Assembly (NCBI GenBank): GCA_965229715.1
Contig: CBDDJL010000002.1
Span: forward strand, 620,001-684,000
Source of the DNA: JAVJST01 sp965229715
Lineage (GTDB): Bacteria; Pseudomonadota; Alphaproteobacteria; Rhodospirillales; Casp-alpha2
Length of the DNA: 64,000 nt
Direction: 5' to 3'
Of the stretch, positions 1 to 9,562 are shown piece after piece. Numbering within the stretch: position 1 is the first letter of the stretch; the number at the start of each line of letters is the position of its first letter. Under the pieces are notes generated by a model, which was given only the letters and a program-made list of their open reading frames with translations, did no database searches and had not been told where the DNA came from. The position numbers and the translations under genes are program-made.

Positions 1-1734
1 TTGCTGCTTGCGGTCCTGTTCATGGCGATCGTCGCGGCGGCGACGGGGGCCATTCCACTGCTCATGGAGCGGGTGGTGAACGATATCTTTATCGCCCGCA
101 ATCAGGACATGTTGTGGTGGGTTGGTGGCGCGGTTGCGGTGACCTTCCTGGTCAAGGGTGCGGCTAACTTCGTGCAGATTTTCCTGATGAGCCGGGTCGG
201 ATTTCGTATCGTCAACGACTTTCAGAAGCGGTTATTCGCTCATCTGACCCGTCTCGATGTCGGTTTCTTCCAGCGCCGCCGTTCCGGCGATCTGGTCTCG
301 CGCTTCACGGTCGACCTCAATGCCATGCGGGGCGCCGTTTCGAACGCCCTGACGAGTCTTGGCAAGGATCTGCTGTCGCTGATCTTCCTGGTCGGCGTAA
401 TGTTTTATCAGGACGTCCTGTTGGCCATTATTGCGTTTGTCGTCTTTCCCGTTGCCATCTACCCGATCTACCGGCTAGGGCGCCGGTTACGAAAGGCGGT
501 GGTCACGGCACAAGGCGAAATGGGCCAGCTGACGACCCTGACGAACCAGACATTCCAGGGCATTCGGCTGGTGAAATCCTACCGGATGGAGGCCTACGAG
601 CAATCGAGGTTTGACGGCATTGTCGATACCATTCTCCGGTTGAGCCTGAAGGCGACGACGTCGCGCGCGCTGTCGAGCCCGGTCATGGAGACTCTTGGCG
701 GCGTTGCCGCGGCGGCCGTGGTCGTTTATGGCGGGCTTCGCGTCATCGAGGGTCAGACCGATCCTGGTTCCTTCTTTTCCTTTATCACCGCGATGCTGAC
801 GGCGTATGAGCCGGCCAAAAGGCTCGCGAACCTGAATGCAAGCGTTCAGGAAGGGCTCGCCGGGGCCGAGCGGATGTACGATGTCTTCGATACCGGAGCA
901 ACGATTCGGGATGCGGACGATGCGAAACCGATCGTCGTGACCGCTGGCGAGATTTGTCTGGAGGGTGTCACGTTTGCATATGGCGCAGACGACGAAAGCC
1001 CGGCGCTCGCGGATGTGACCATGAGGATACCGGCTGGCAAAACCGTCGCTCTGGTCGGCGCGTCCGGCGCGGGCAAATCGACAGTCCTGAATTTGATCCC
1101 ACGCTTTTACGATCCTGACGCGGGTCGCGTGACCATCGATGGGACCGATGTCAGAACGGCGACCGTCGAGTCGCTGATGCAATCCATTGGCCTCGTCAGT
1201 CAGGAAGTCACGCTGTTCGACGACACCGTTCGCGCTAACATCGGTTACGGTCGTCCGGGTGCATCGGACGCGGATATCGAAGCCGCCGCGCGGGCTGCGG
1301 CGGCACACGAGTTCATCGTTGCCATGCCCAACGGTTACGACACCATGGTTGGCGAACAGGGCCTGAAGCTGTCAGGCGGTCAACGCCAGCGTATCGCCAT
1401 CGCCCGCGCCATCCTGAAGAACGCGCCGATCCTGTTGCTCGACGAGGCGACATCGGCGCTCGATTCCGAATCCGAGCAGCATGTGCAGGCGGCGCTTGCC
1501 CGTTTGATGAGTGACCGTACCGCCGTCGTCATCGCGCATCGGCTGTCGACGGTGCAGCATGCCGACGTGATTTACGTCCTCGACGCCGGTGCCGTGGTCG
1601 AACAGGGCACACACACAGAGCTGTTGGCGAGGAACGGCTACTACGCCCGGTTCCACGAGATGCAGTTTTCGTCGTCCTCGGCGCGCGCCGAGGATGCCAG
1701 GAACGAAACGGCCGCCCGCGCGGCCGGCGCATAA
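1..1734 (+). CDS. msbA: MsbA-type lipid exporter ABC transporter, 5' end possibly outside window
   Basis: This is a half-size ABC exporter with a fused membrane and ATPase domain; by context it flips lipid A-core across the inner membrane. About 300 N-terminal residues form the transmembrane domain. The ATPase has Walker A GASGAGKST near residue 353, the signature LSGGQRQR near 458 and Walker B ILLLDEA near 477. The reading frame is open from base 1, where a TTG stands. The 577 visible residues fall slightly short of the usual 580-610, so the true start may lie upstream. Four lipid A or Kdo genes follow in the same direction, which supports the MsbA reading over a generic drug exporter. The family call is sure; the substrate is inferred from context. 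Confidence 0.9.
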   Translation: MLLAVLFMAIVAAATGAIPLLMERVVNDIFIARNQDMLWWVGGAVAVTFLVKGAANFVQIFLMSRVGFRIVNDFQKRLFAHLTRLDVGFFQRRRSGDLVSRFTVDLNAMRGAVSNALTSLGKDLLSLIFLVGVMFYQDVLLAIIAFVVFPVAIYPIYRLGRRLRKAVVTAQGEMGQLTTLTNQTFQGIRLVKSYRMEAYEQSRFDGIVDTILRLSLKATTSRALSSPVMETLGGVAAAAVVVYGGLRVIEGQTDPGSFFSFITAMLTAYEPAKRLANLNASVQEGLAGAERMYDVFDTGATIRDADDAKPIVVTAGEICLEGVTFAYGADDESPALADVTMRIPAGKTVALVGASGAGKSTVLNLIPRFYDPDAGRVTIDGTDVRTATVESLMQSIGLVSQEVTLFDDTVRANIGYGRPGASDADIEAAARAAAAHEFIVAMPNGYDTMVGEQGLKLSGGQRQRIAIARAILKNAPILLLDEATSALDSESEQHVQAALARLMSDRTAVVIAHRLSTVQHADVIYVLDAGAVVEQGTHTELLARNGYYARFHEMQFSSSSARAEDARNETAARAAGA

Positions 1735-1749
1735 CGGAGTTCACGGATC

Positions 1750-2469
1750 GTGCGGCCGGTCAAGAAACTGCTGTCGAACGATGCCGTCCGCCGATGCCTT
1801 TGCTTCATCGGTTCGCTCTACATTCGTCTCGTGCATGCGACAACGCGCTGGACCGTGGTGCGGGGCGAGATACCCGCACGGTACTGGGACGAAGGCGAAC
1901 CCTTTATTCTTGCCTTTTGGCATGGTCGCTTGTTGATGATGCCGTACAGCTGGCCGCGCGGTCGCGCTATCCACATGCTGATCTCGGAACATCGCGACGG
2001 CCGCCTGATCGCCGATACGGTTGCGCATTTCGGCATCGAGACTGTCGCCGGGTCGAGCACGCGCGGTGGCGTCGGTGCACTCAAGCGCATGGTCGGCATG
2101 CTGAAGGCCGGCGGTTATGTTGGCATCACGCCCGACGGCCCCCGCGGTCCCCGCATGCGTGCCAGCGAAGGCGTTTCCGCCGTTGCCCGTCTCTCCGGTG
2201 CCCCCGTCATTCCGGCGACTTATGCCGTGTCTCGCCGCAAGGTGCTGGGAAGTTGGGACCGGTTTATCGTCGCCTGGCCCTTTGCGCACGGCGTCATCGT
2301 GTGGGGCGATCCCGTCGCTGTGCCGCCCGACGCCGATGGCGTGGCGCTCGAAACCGCGCGACTGGCCATCGAAAACGGACTCAACGCCATCACCGCAGAG
2401 GCGGACGAGATGGTCGGACAGGCGACCGTCGAACCGGCTCCGCTCGGGGTCGCCGGGGTTGGATCATGA
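1750..2469 (+). CDS. DUF374 lysophospholipid acyltransferase-like protein
   Basis: A 239-residue protein of the DUF374/LPLAT family, which is commonly found beside waaA in alphaproteobacteria. It has the acyltransferase-type HGRLLMM segment near residue 56 and the conserved GITPDGPRGPRM block near 125. It likely transfers an acyl group to a lipid A precursor or phospholipid at the inner membrane, but the substrate is not known from sequence. It starts with GTG, 15 bases after the exporter stop, and its stop overlaps the waaA start in an ATGA junction, so it is translationally coupled to lipid A genes. Confidence 0.88.
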   Translation: MRPVKKLLSNDAVRRCLCFIGSLYIRLVHATTRWTVVRGEIPARYWDEGEPFILAFWHGRLLMMPYSWPRGRAIHMLISEHRDGRLIADTVAHFGIETVAGSSTRGGVGALKRMVGMLKAGGYVGITPDGPRGPRMRASEGVSAVARLSGAPVIPATYAVSRRKVLGSWDRFIVAWPFAHGVIVWGDPVAVPPDADGVALETARLAIENGLNAITAEADEMVGQATVEPAPLGVAGVGS

Positions 2470-3737
2470 AGCTCGCGCTCTACCGACTGGCAACGAACCT
2501 CGGTGGGCCGTTTATCCGGCTTTATCTGCAGCGGCGCATGGCCGGCGGCCGCGAGGACCGCTCACGGTTCGAAGAACGCCTCGGCCTGGCATCGCTTCCC
2601 AGGCCGGTGGGACCGCTCGTGTGGCTGCATGGCGCCAGCGTTGGCGAGGCGCTCTCCATGTTGCCGCTGATTGCCCGGATTCGGCGGGACGATCCGACGC
2701 GCAATATCCTCGTCACTACGGGAACGGTCACGTCCGCGTCTCTGATGGCCGATCGGTTGCCCGATGGTGCCTTGCATCAGTACGTGCCAGTCGACCGCGT
2801 TGCCTGGGTGCGTCAATTCCTCGATCACTGGTCGCCCGACGTGGCGCTCTGGATGGAGTCCGAGTTGTGGCCCAACCTTGTTCTCGAAACGGCGGCCCGC
2901 GAGATTCCCATGGTTCTCGTCAACGGCAGAATGTCGGACCGCTCGTACGCGAAATGGCGTCGACACCCCGGTCTCATTCGCCGGTTGCTCACGGCCTTTG
3001 GGCTTTGCCTCGGTCAGACGGACATCGATGCCGAACGCTTCGCCGCTCTCGGTGCCCCCGCCGTAGCCTGTGCGGGTAATCTGAAGTTTGCTGCCGAACC
3101 GCTGCCGGCCAATGCGGCGGCTGTCGATGCTATGCGGGAAATGACAGGTGATCGGCCCTGCTGGCTCGCCGCGAGCACGCACGCTGGAGAGGAAGCGATT
3201 GCCGGGCGCGCGCACCGGGCCGTGCAGACGACGCTCCCAGATCTCCTGACCGTCGTCGTCCCGCGCCATCCGGAGCGCGGCGCGTCTATCGCCGGTGAGC
3301 TTTCTGATGCCGGGCTCGTCGTCGCGCGCCGCAGCAGTGGCGACGTAGTGACGGCCGACACGGATATCTATTTGGCGGATACATTGGGCGAGCTTGGCCT
3401 TTTTTATCGTACGGCGGACGCCGTGTTCATGGGAAAATCGATGACGCGAAAGGGTGGGCAAAATCCGGTCGAGCCGGCACGACTTGGAGCGGCGCTGCTA
3501 TATGGTCCGTACATGGATAACTTCTCGGAGATTGCCCGTCGGCTGGTCGACGAAGGCGGGGCTTTGCAGGTTGCGAACGTGGCCGAGCTGGCGGCCGCTC
3601 TCGTTCGACTGCTCGGCGATCGTGCCGAGGCGGAGACGATGGGTGCACGCGCCACGGCGTTCGCCGAGCGTGAGGCCGGTGTGATTGATCGGGTTTACGA
3701 GACACTCTCGCCTTATTTCGGAGCGGTAGGCCGATGA
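2466..3737 (+). CDS. waaA: 3-deoxy-D-manno-octulosonic acid (Kdo) transferase
   Basis: A 423-residue glycosyltransferase that adds Kdo from CMP-Kdo to the lipid A precursor on the cytoplasmic face of the inner membrane. Typical WaaA motifs are visible: WLHGASVGE near residue 53, a TGTVTSASLM block near 82, ESELWPN near 134 and a C-terminal GGQNPVEPARLGA block. The length matches the family. The start at 2466 is chosen because it overlaps the DUF374 stop by four bases (ATGA) and gives the normal N-terminus; the same frame stays open further upstream without homology. The 3' end overlaps lpxK in the same way. Confidence 0.95.
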   Translation: MKLALYRLATNLGGPFIRLYLQRRMAGGREDRSRFEERLGLASLPRPVGPLVWLHGASVGEALSMLPLIARIRRDDPTRNILVTTGTVTSASLMADRLPDGALHQYVPVDRVAWVRQFLDHWSPDVALWMESELWPNLVLETAAREIPMVLVNGRMSDRSYAKWRRHPGLIRRLLTAFGLCLGQTDIDAERFAALGAPAVACAGNLKFAAEPLPANAAAVDAMREMTGDRPCWLAASTHAGEEAIAGRAHRAVQTTLPDLLTVVVPRHPERGASIAGELSDAGLVVARRSSGDVVTADTDIYLADTLGELGLFYRTADAVFMGKSMTRKGGQNPVEPARLGAALLYGPYMDNFSEIARRLVDEGGALQVANVAELAAALVRLLGDRAEAETMGARATAFAEREAGVIDRVYETLSPYFGAVGR

Positions 3738-4726
3738 AGGCGCCGGCCTATTGGCGGTTTCGAAATGGCGGTCTGATATCGCTGGCGCTGGCGCCGGCCG
3801 GCTGGTGCTACGGCGCCGGAACCGCGCTTCGGCAGCGCTTCGGCAAACCGACGAGGTTCGCCGTGCCAATCATCTGTGTTGGTAATCTGATCACCGGTGG
3901 TGCGGGCAAAACGCCGGTCGTGATGGATGTCGCTGCCCGACTTGCCGCACGCGGTCTCGATGCACATGCCCTGACGCGCGGTTACGGCGGCACGGCGTTC
4001 GGTCCGCAGCGGGTTATGCCCGAAGATGACCCGCACGAGGTCGGCGATGAGGCGCTTTTGCTCGCGCGCAATGGACCGACTTGGGTTGCCGACGACCGTG
4101 TTCGCGGATGTCGCGAAGCGGTAAACGCCGGCGCCGGAGCCATCGTGTTCGACGATGGTTTTCAGGATCCCACCGTTGCCCGGGATCTGTCGCTGATCGT
4201 CGTCGACGGCGGCTATGGTTTCGGCAACGGGCGGATGATCCCGGCGGGGCCGCTGCGCGAGACCGTGCCGACAGGACTGAGACGCGCTGATGCGGTCGTG
4301 CTGATTGGCGAAGACCGTTGCGACGTCGAACGGGCGGTCGGTGGACGAACGCCGATCCTGAGGGCGAGATCATTGCTCGGCCCGACGGTTGAGACGTTGA
4401 AACGGAAACCCGTCCTCGCCTTCGCCGGTATCGGTCGGCCGGAGAAGTTCTTCGACGATCTGTCCGCAGCCGGCCTCGATGTTGCCGGGCAACGCGCCTT
4501 CGCCGACCACCATCACTTCGACGATCGCGAATTGCAGGCTCTGCAAGTGGGTGCATCGGAAAAGAATGCAGTGCTGGTCTGCACGGAGAAGGATTGGGTG
4601 CGCTTGTCGAATGCCTGGCGCGACCGTGTTACGCCGGTGTCGATGAGCCTGGCATGGGACGATCCGGCCGCGCTCGAAACGCTGCTCGACAAAGCCCAAA
4701 CGAAAGGTGGAGATCGGGATGGCTGA
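3734..4726 (+). CDS. lpxK: tetraacyldisaccharide 4'-kinase
   Basis: A 330-residue LpxK that phosphorylates the 4' position of the lipid A disaccharide using ATP. The family P-loop GNLITGGAGKTP lies at residues 50-61, followed by the TRGYGG and DDGFQ motifs. The ATGA overlap with waaA and the overlap with the next acyltransferase place it in the middle of a lipid A operon. Length and motif order are those of a complete, active enzyme. Confidence 0.96.
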   Translation: MKAPAYWRFRNGGLISLALAPAGWCYGAGTALRQRFGKPTRFAVPIICVGNLITGGAGKTPVVMDVAARLAARGLDAHALTRGYGGTAFGPQRVMPEDDPHEVGDEALLLARNGPTWVADDRVRGCREAVNAGAGAIVFDDGFQDPTVARDLSLIVVDGGYGFGNGRMIPAGPLRETVPTGLRRADAVVLIGEDRCDVERAVGGRTPILRARSLLGPTVETLKRKPVLAFAGIGRPEKFFDDLSAAGLDVAGQRAFADHHHFDDRELQALQVGASEKNAVLVCTEKDWVRLSNAWRDRVTPVSMSLAWDDPAALETLLDKAQTKGGDRDG

Positions 4727-5606
4727 ACGGGGTGCCGCCGTCAGCCTCGCCCACCGGCTTCAGGCGGCTCTTGCAGGCGCGGTGTTCGCCGTCGTTCGGC
4801 TGTTACCGGTGCGGATGGCGTCCGCGCTCGGCGGCTTTATCGGCCGCACCATCGGGCCAATATCAGGCAAGAACCGGATCGCGCGCCGTAATATCGAACG
4901 CGCCATGCCCGAGCTTTCGCCGGCCGAGGTCGATGCCGTGTTGCGCGGCATGTGGGTTAACCTGGGGCGGACCCTGTTCGAGTTCCCGCACCTCCTGTCG
5001 TTACGCTTCGAGGGGCCGGATGCGGAGATCGAGGTCGTCGGCGCAGACCGCATTGCGATGCTTCGCGATGATGGGGAAGCCGGCATCTTCTTTTCGGCGC
5101 ATATGGCAAACTGGGAGACGGCGGCGCTTAGCGTGGTGAACGGTGGATTGCCGATCCATCTAATCTACCGACCGCCGAACAATCCGGCGATGGAGCCGCT
5201 TTTCGGCAAGCGCCATCCGGGCGCGGGCGAACTGCTGCCCAAAGGTTCGCGTGGCGCCAAGCGGGCGTTGCAGCTTCTCAAGGCCGGCGAACATTTGGGA
5301 ATCCTTGTCGACCAGAAGATGAATGACGGCATCCCCGTGCCGTTCTTCGGCCGCGACGCCATGACCGCGCCGGCGCTTGCGCAGTTTGCCCTGCGGTTCG
5401 ACTGCCCTGTGGTGCCAGTGCGCGTCGAGCGGCTCGACGGGTGCCGTTTTCGAATCACGCACCACGCCCCACTCGAGATTGAGAAAACCGGCGATGCAAA
5501 AATCGATGTTCGGAACTTGATGGCAGAAATCAATGCCATGCTCGAAGGTTGGATCAGGGAACGCCCGGAACAGTGGTTCTGGGTCCATCGGCGCTGGCCG
5601 GATTAG
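4719..5606 (+). CDS. LpxL/HtrB-family lauroyl (secondary) acyltransferase
   Basis: A 295-residue member of the Kdo-dependent lipid A late acyltransferase family. The catalytic HX4E motif is visible as HMANWE near residue 127, and the C-terminal RPEQWFWVHRRW block is diagnostic. ATG 4719 is preferred over the in-frame GTG at 4707 because an AGGTGGAG ribosome site sits just upstream of it. The start overlaps the lpxK stop. It completes the lipid A cluster by adding a secondary acyl chain; chain length specificity cannot be read from the sequence. Confidence 0.93.
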   Translation: MAERGAAVSLAHRLQAALAGAVFAVVRLLPVRMASALGGFIGRTIGPISGKNRIARRNIERAMPELSPAEVDAVLRGMWVNLGRTLFEFPHLLSLRFEGPDAEIEVVGADRIAMLRDDGEAGIFFSAHMANWETAALSVVNGGLPIHLIYRPPNNPAMEPLFGKRHPGAGELLPKGSRGAKRALQLLKAGEHLGILVDQKMNDGIPVPFFGRDAMTAPALAQFALRFDCPVVPVRVERLDGCRFRITHHAPLEIEKTGDAKIDVRNLMAEINAMLEGWIRERPEQWFWVHRRWPD

Positions 5607-5694
5607 AACGCGCCGAGAGGTGCCACGGCGGCACGCGCTACAGCGATGTGGCGTCGCTTCAGGGAAGACAGGCGAAACGGGTCTTTGGGCGCGC

Positions 5695-5865
5695 TCAGTC
5701 TTCGCTATCGCCGTCGGTGCCGACGACAATGGTCGATGTCGATTGGTCGCCTGCGGTCTGCGTGCTTTGCGCCGAGTGATCGCCGAAACAGCCGGCGCCC
5801 GCGACGGCGGGCAACGAGGCGTTCAGCAAGAAGGCCAAGGCAAAGGCCGAACCGAGGATACGCAT
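5695..5865 (-). CDS. small exported hypothetical protein, 56 aa
   Basis: A short open frame with a very good AGGAG ribosome site seven bases before the ATG. The product begins MRILGSAFALAFLLNASLPA, a clear signal peptide ending in an Ala-Val-Ala cleavage site near residue 23. The mature part is about 33 residues with one Cys, rich in Ser, Thr, Gln and Asp, and has an acidic tail (TDGDSED). I do not recognise a family. It is a monocistronic gene lying between the convergent LpxL-type gene and the M23 peptidase. Signal peptide plus ribosome site make a real gene likely; function is unknown. Confidence 0.72.
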   Translation of the reverse strand: MRILGSAFALAFLLNASLPAVAGAGCFGDHSAQSTQTAGDQSTSTIVVGTDGDSED

Positions 5866-5951
5866 GATCGATCTCCTGCGTTCGGACGGACAATCCGTCT
5901 GACATCAGCGTACGCCCGTTTCGCCCGTGAAATCAAGGTGCGGCCCGGATC

Positions 5952-6779
5952 TCACCCTTCCGGCATCGGCCCCGCGACCAGCATGGGGTCGAGTTGCGTG
6001 GCAAACAGCGTGACGCCCCAGTGCAGATGAGGGCCTGTCGCCCGGCCCGTTTGACCGACCGCGCCGATGGTCTGGCCGGCCTCGACATCGTCGCCCTCGA
6101 CAACTGCAATATCGCTCATGTGGGTATAGACCGACATCAGACCGTGACCGTGATCGATCATCACCGTCTTGCCGGTCAGCACCATATCCTCGTGTGCCAG
6201 ACGGATGGTGCCCGGCCCCATGGCGCCTATGGGCGTGCCTTCCGGCGCGGCGATGTCGACACCGAAATGGGGGCGTCGCGGATTGCCGTTGAGGATGCGC
6301 TGCGACCCGTATACGCCCGTGATCGTGCCGGTCAGCGGCCAGACGAAACCCTCGACGAACGACGCCTCGGCGCTATCGTGTTTACGGACCTCACGAATCT
6401 GGCCGATTTCACGTCCAATCCGTTCGGCTGTCTCGGGATCAGGCGTTACAGTTTTTTTTGGCAGGCCGTCGATGCGCTGGATGTCGTAGTCGCGGTGGAC
6501 AATATCGAGCGAAGCCGTTGTCGAGCGGCCCTGGGGGTCCGTCGAAACGATCGATTTCGGTGTCTTGTCGTCGCGTCCGACAGCGACGAGGAACAGCCCG
6601 GTCGGCGAGACACGTACGTTCCGGCCGTCAACGCTGACGTTTGAGTCCGGCGCGATTTCACCAATGACCAACGCGCCCTGCTGCGCCGCATCCGGCAGTT
6701 TCAGATAGGGCTCCGCGTGCGCTTGCGAAAGCGGCCCTGTCACAAGAACGAGCACGGTGAACACGAGTATCCGGATCAC
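5952..6779 (-). CDS. exported M23-family peptidase (LytM-type)
   Basis: A 275-residue exported protein with a signal peptide (cleavage after AHA near residue 22). The C-terminal half is a peptidase M23 domain with a complete zinc site: HFGVD near residue 170, and HLHWG near 251. It should cut peptidoglycan cross-links or act as a hydrolase regulator in the periplasm. The N-terminal 140 residues resemble a beta-rich substrate-binding or prodomain region. It overlaps the xseA stop by four bases, so it is cotranscribed with xseA although there is no obvious functional link. Confidence 0.88.
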   Translation of the reverse strand: MIRILVFTVLVLVTGPLSQAHAEPYLKLPDAAQQGALVIGEIAPDSNVSVDGRNVRVSPTGLFLVAVGRDDKTPKSIVSTDPQGRSTTASLDIVHRDYDIQRIDGLPKKTVTPDPETAERIGREIGQIREVRKHDSAEASFVEGFVWPLTGTITGVYGSQRILNGNPRRPHFGVDIAAPEGTPIGAMGPGTIRLAHEDMVLTGKTVMIDHGHGLMSVYTHMSDIAVVEGDDVEAGQTIGAVGQTGRATGPHLHWGVTLFATQLDPMLVAGPMPEG

Positions 6780-8197
6780 AGTAATTCTCCTTGATCGTCG
6801 TTTTTCGGCTTCGCCTTCGATTGCTTCGGCTTTGCGCCGCCGCGTTCCGCGCGGGCGGTGATGCCGCCGTCGGCGAACTCGATACCCAACGCCGCGCCCG
6901 CCGCGACGGCTTTCGCACTTCTGACGGGTGCGCCCCCTGCATCGGTGACCAGCGCAAATCCGCGCTCCAGCGTGCCCTTGTAGGAATAACCCGTCAGTAA
7001 TTTGCCCGCCGTCTCCAGCCGTGCATCGAGATCGCGCAGCCGCCGGGGAAGGGCTCGGGAAAGACGGTCGACATTGCCCGCCAGCCGTTCGCCGGCGCGG
7101 GCGATCAGTGCGGTTGGCCGCACCAACCGGTCAGTGGCGGCGGAAAGACGTTGCTCGCGGCGTTGCAGGCCAACGGTCAGGCTTTGCTGGAAACGTTCTG
7201 ACCAGTCGTCGAGCCGCTGGGCGCGTTCGTCGACGACGCGGCCCAATCGTGGCAAGCCGCGCGCAAGCGCCGTCAATCGGTTATCCCTGTCGGCAATCAG
7301 TCGGTTGCCGGCCCGCAACAGCCGGCGCTCCAACTCGGCTACGCGTGCGAGCAGTTCGACGCGTACCGGCACGGCCATTTCCGCCGCCGCGGTCGGAGTT
7401 GGTGCGCGCACGTCGGCAGCGTGATCGATCAGCGTCCAGTCGGTTTCGTGACCGACGGCTGAGATTAGCGGGATGGCGCTCTCGGCAGCGGCGCGGACGA
7501 CGATCTCCTCATTGAAGGCCCAAAGGTCCTCGAGGCTGCCGCCACCCCGGGCAACGATCAGCACGTCCGGACGCGGCACAACCCCGGCGCCATCAATTGC
7601 GTTGAAGCCGCGAACAGCGGCGGCGATCTGTTCTGCTGCGCCATCGCCCTGAACCGGCACCGGCCACACGAGTACGTGGCGCGGGAACCGATCCCCGATA
7701 CGGTGCAGAATATCGCGAATGACGGCACCGGTCGGCGATGTCACCACGCCGATCACTCCTGGCAGGTCGGGCAGCGGCTGTTTGGCGTCCTCGTCGAAAA
7801 GGCCTTCTGCGGCAAGTTTGCGGCGGCGGTCTTCCAGCAGCTTCAGTAGCGCGCCCTCGCCGGCAACCTCCATGGCATCGATGACAAGCTGATACTTGGA
7901 ACGTCCGGCATAGGTGGTGACCCGGCCGGTGACGATGACCTCGATACCGTCTTCAGGCACGAGCGATAGCCGGCCGGCTGTTGTTCGCCAGCAAACCCCG
8001 TCGACGATGGCGTCCTCGTCCTTCAGCGTCATGTAGAGGTGGCCGGATGCCGCGCGTTTGAAGCCGGATATTTCACCGCGCACGCGAACGCGGGGGAATG
8101 CGCCCTCGACGGTGCGTTTTACCGCATGGGAAATTTCGGATACCGAAAAAGTCGGGACATTGTCGGTGGTATCCGGGTATTGGCCGTTTTCAGTCAT
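6776..8197 (-). CDS. xseA: exodeoxyribonuclease VII large subunit
   Basis: A 473-residue XseA. The N-terminal OB-fold (residues 15-110, with VRVRGEISGFKRA and GHLYMTLKDEDA) binds single-stranded DNA. The nuclease core carries GVVTSPTGAVIRD and the VARGGGSLEDLWAFNEE motif, followed by a long coiled-coil segment (about 270-400). It degrades single-stranded DNA with XseB, which is not in this window. The M23 peptidase gene is fused to its end by an ATGA overlap, and the gene is transcribed away from purD. Confidence 0.96.
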   Translation of the reverse strand: MTENGQYPDTTDNVPTFSVSEISHAVKRTVEGAFPRVRVRGEISGFKRAASGHLYMTLKDEDAIVDGVCWRTTAGRLSLVPEDGIEVIVTGRVTTYAGRSKYQLVIDAMEVAGEGALLKLLEDRRRKLAAEGLFDEDAKQPLPDLPGVIGVVTSPTGAVIRDILHRIGDRFPRHVLVWPVPVQGDGAAEQIAAAVRGFNAIDGAGVVPRPDVLIVARGGGSLEDLWAFNEEIVVRAAAESAIPLISAVGHETDWTLIDHAADVRAPTPTAAAEMAVPVRVELLARVAELERRLLRAGNRLIADRDNRLTALARGLPRLGRVVDERAQRLDDWSERFQQSLTVGLQRREQRLSAATDRLVRPTALIARAGERLAGNVDRLSRALPRRLRDLDARLETAGKLLTGYSYKGTLERGFALVTDAGGAPVRSAKAVAAGAALGIEFADGGITARAERGGAKPKQSKAKPKNDDQGELL

Positions 8198-8280
8198 GAT
8201 GAGACGTGTTTATCTAGGGCCGAAATGATTGGCGGCGGATGAGTTCGACTCTAGCCACCATACGCGAGGGAATGCCGCGA

Positions 8281-9558
8281 ATGAAAGTACTGCTGGTTGG
8301 ATCGGGAGGCCGCGAACACGCACTCGCCAAGGCAATCGCCGGATCGCCGCTGTGCGGCAGGCTCTATGCCGCGCCTGGCAATCCCGGTATCGCCCAGATT
8401 GCCGAATGCGTTCACATTGGCGCGGAAGACAATGACGCGCTGGTTCGCTTCGCCAAGGAGGAGGGTATCGATTTCGTCGTTGTCGGTCCTGAAGCGCCCC
8501 TGGTCTCGGGCCTCGTCGATCAGCTGGAAGTGGCGGGCATCGCGGCGTTCGGACCGAGCGCCCGTGCCGCCGAGTTGGAGGGTTCCAAGGGCTTTACCAA
8601 GGATCTCTGCGACCGTTACGACATTCCGACTGCCGAGTACCGCCGGTTCGATGAGCCGGACGCGGCGAAGGATTACATACACTTGGTCGGCGCGCCGATC
8701 GTTGTGAAGGCCGACGGTCTCGCGGCGGGAAAGGGCGTGATCATCTGCCGAAACGAGAACGAGGCCTTCGCCGCTATCGATCACATTATGACCGAACAGG
8801 CGTTCGGTGAGGCGGCGGGCGCCGAGGTCGTGATCGAGAAGTTTCTCGAAGGCGAGGAACTCAGTTTTTTCGCGCTGGTCGACGGCGAGCGGGCGCTGCC
8901 AATGGCCTCGGCCCAGGATCACAAGGCTGCCCATGACGGCGACGAGGGGCCCAATACCGGCGGAATGGGCGCCTATAGCCCGGCGCCCGTGGCCGACGCA
9001 AAGCTGACCAAGCGGATCATGGCCGAAATCATCGAGCCGACGGTCGCCGGTATGGCTGCCGACGGCCGGCCGTTCAAGGGCGTGCTGTTTGCCGGGCTGA
9101 TGATCACCGCCGACGGGCCGCAGCTCATCGAGTACAACGTGCGGTTCGGCGATCCGGAATGCCAAGTCCTGACCATGCGCCTGAAATCCGATCTGCTGGA
9201 GGCACTGTATGCCAGCGCCGAGGGTCGTCTCGACGAAATCAAGCTGTCGTGGCGGCGCGATACGGCGCTGATGGTAGTAATGGCGGCGAACGGATATCCC
9301 GGTCACTACGAAAAAGGCACCGTCATTCACAACCTCGACAAGGCCGAAGCGATCAAGGGCGTCGCGGTGTTCCATGCCGGGACCGCACGCAACAACGGCG
9401 ATCTCGTCGCCACCGGTGGCCGAGTGCTCGGTATCGGCGCGTTGGGCAAGACCGTCAAGGATGCCCAGAAACTGGCCTACAAGGGCGTCGACGCTATCGA
9501 CTGGCCGCAAGGTTTCTTCCGCCGCGATATCGGGTGGCGTGCGGTGAAACGAAAGTAA
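8281..9558 (+). CDS. purD: phosphoribosylamine-glycine ligase
   Basis: A 425-residue GAR synthetase that joins phosphoribosylamine and glycine with ATP in de novo purine synthesis. The N-terminus MKVLLVGSGGREHALA and the ATP-grasp block GGMGAYSPAP are diagnostic, as is IEYNVRFGDPE. ATG 8281 is chosen because it gives the standard N-terminus and has GAGGG about ten bases upstream; the frame extends to ATG 8239 but those 14 residues have no counterpart in the family. It ends four bases before the convergent M24 gene. Confidence 0.96.
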   Translation: MKVLLVGSGGREHALAKAIAGSPLCGRLYAAPGNPGIAQIAECVHIGAEDNDALVRFAKEEGIDFVVVGPEAPLVSGLVDQLEVAGIAAFGPSARAAELEGSKGFTKDLCDRYDIPTAEYRRFDEPDAAKDYIHLVGAPIVVKADGLAAGKGVIICRNENEAFAAIDHIMTEQAFGEAAGAEVVIEKFLEGEELSFFALVDGERALPMASAQDHKAAHDGDEGPNTGGMGAYSPAPVADAKLTKRIMAEIIEPTVAGMAADGRPFKGVLFAGLMITADGPQLIEYNVRFGDPECQVLTMRLKSDLLEALYASAEGRLDEIKLSWRRDTALMVVMAANGYPGHYEKGTVIHNLDKAEAIKGVAVFHAGTARNNGDLVATGGRVLGIGALGKTVKDAQKLAYKGVDAIDWPQGFFRRDIGWRAVKRK

Positions 9559-9562
9559 CGCG

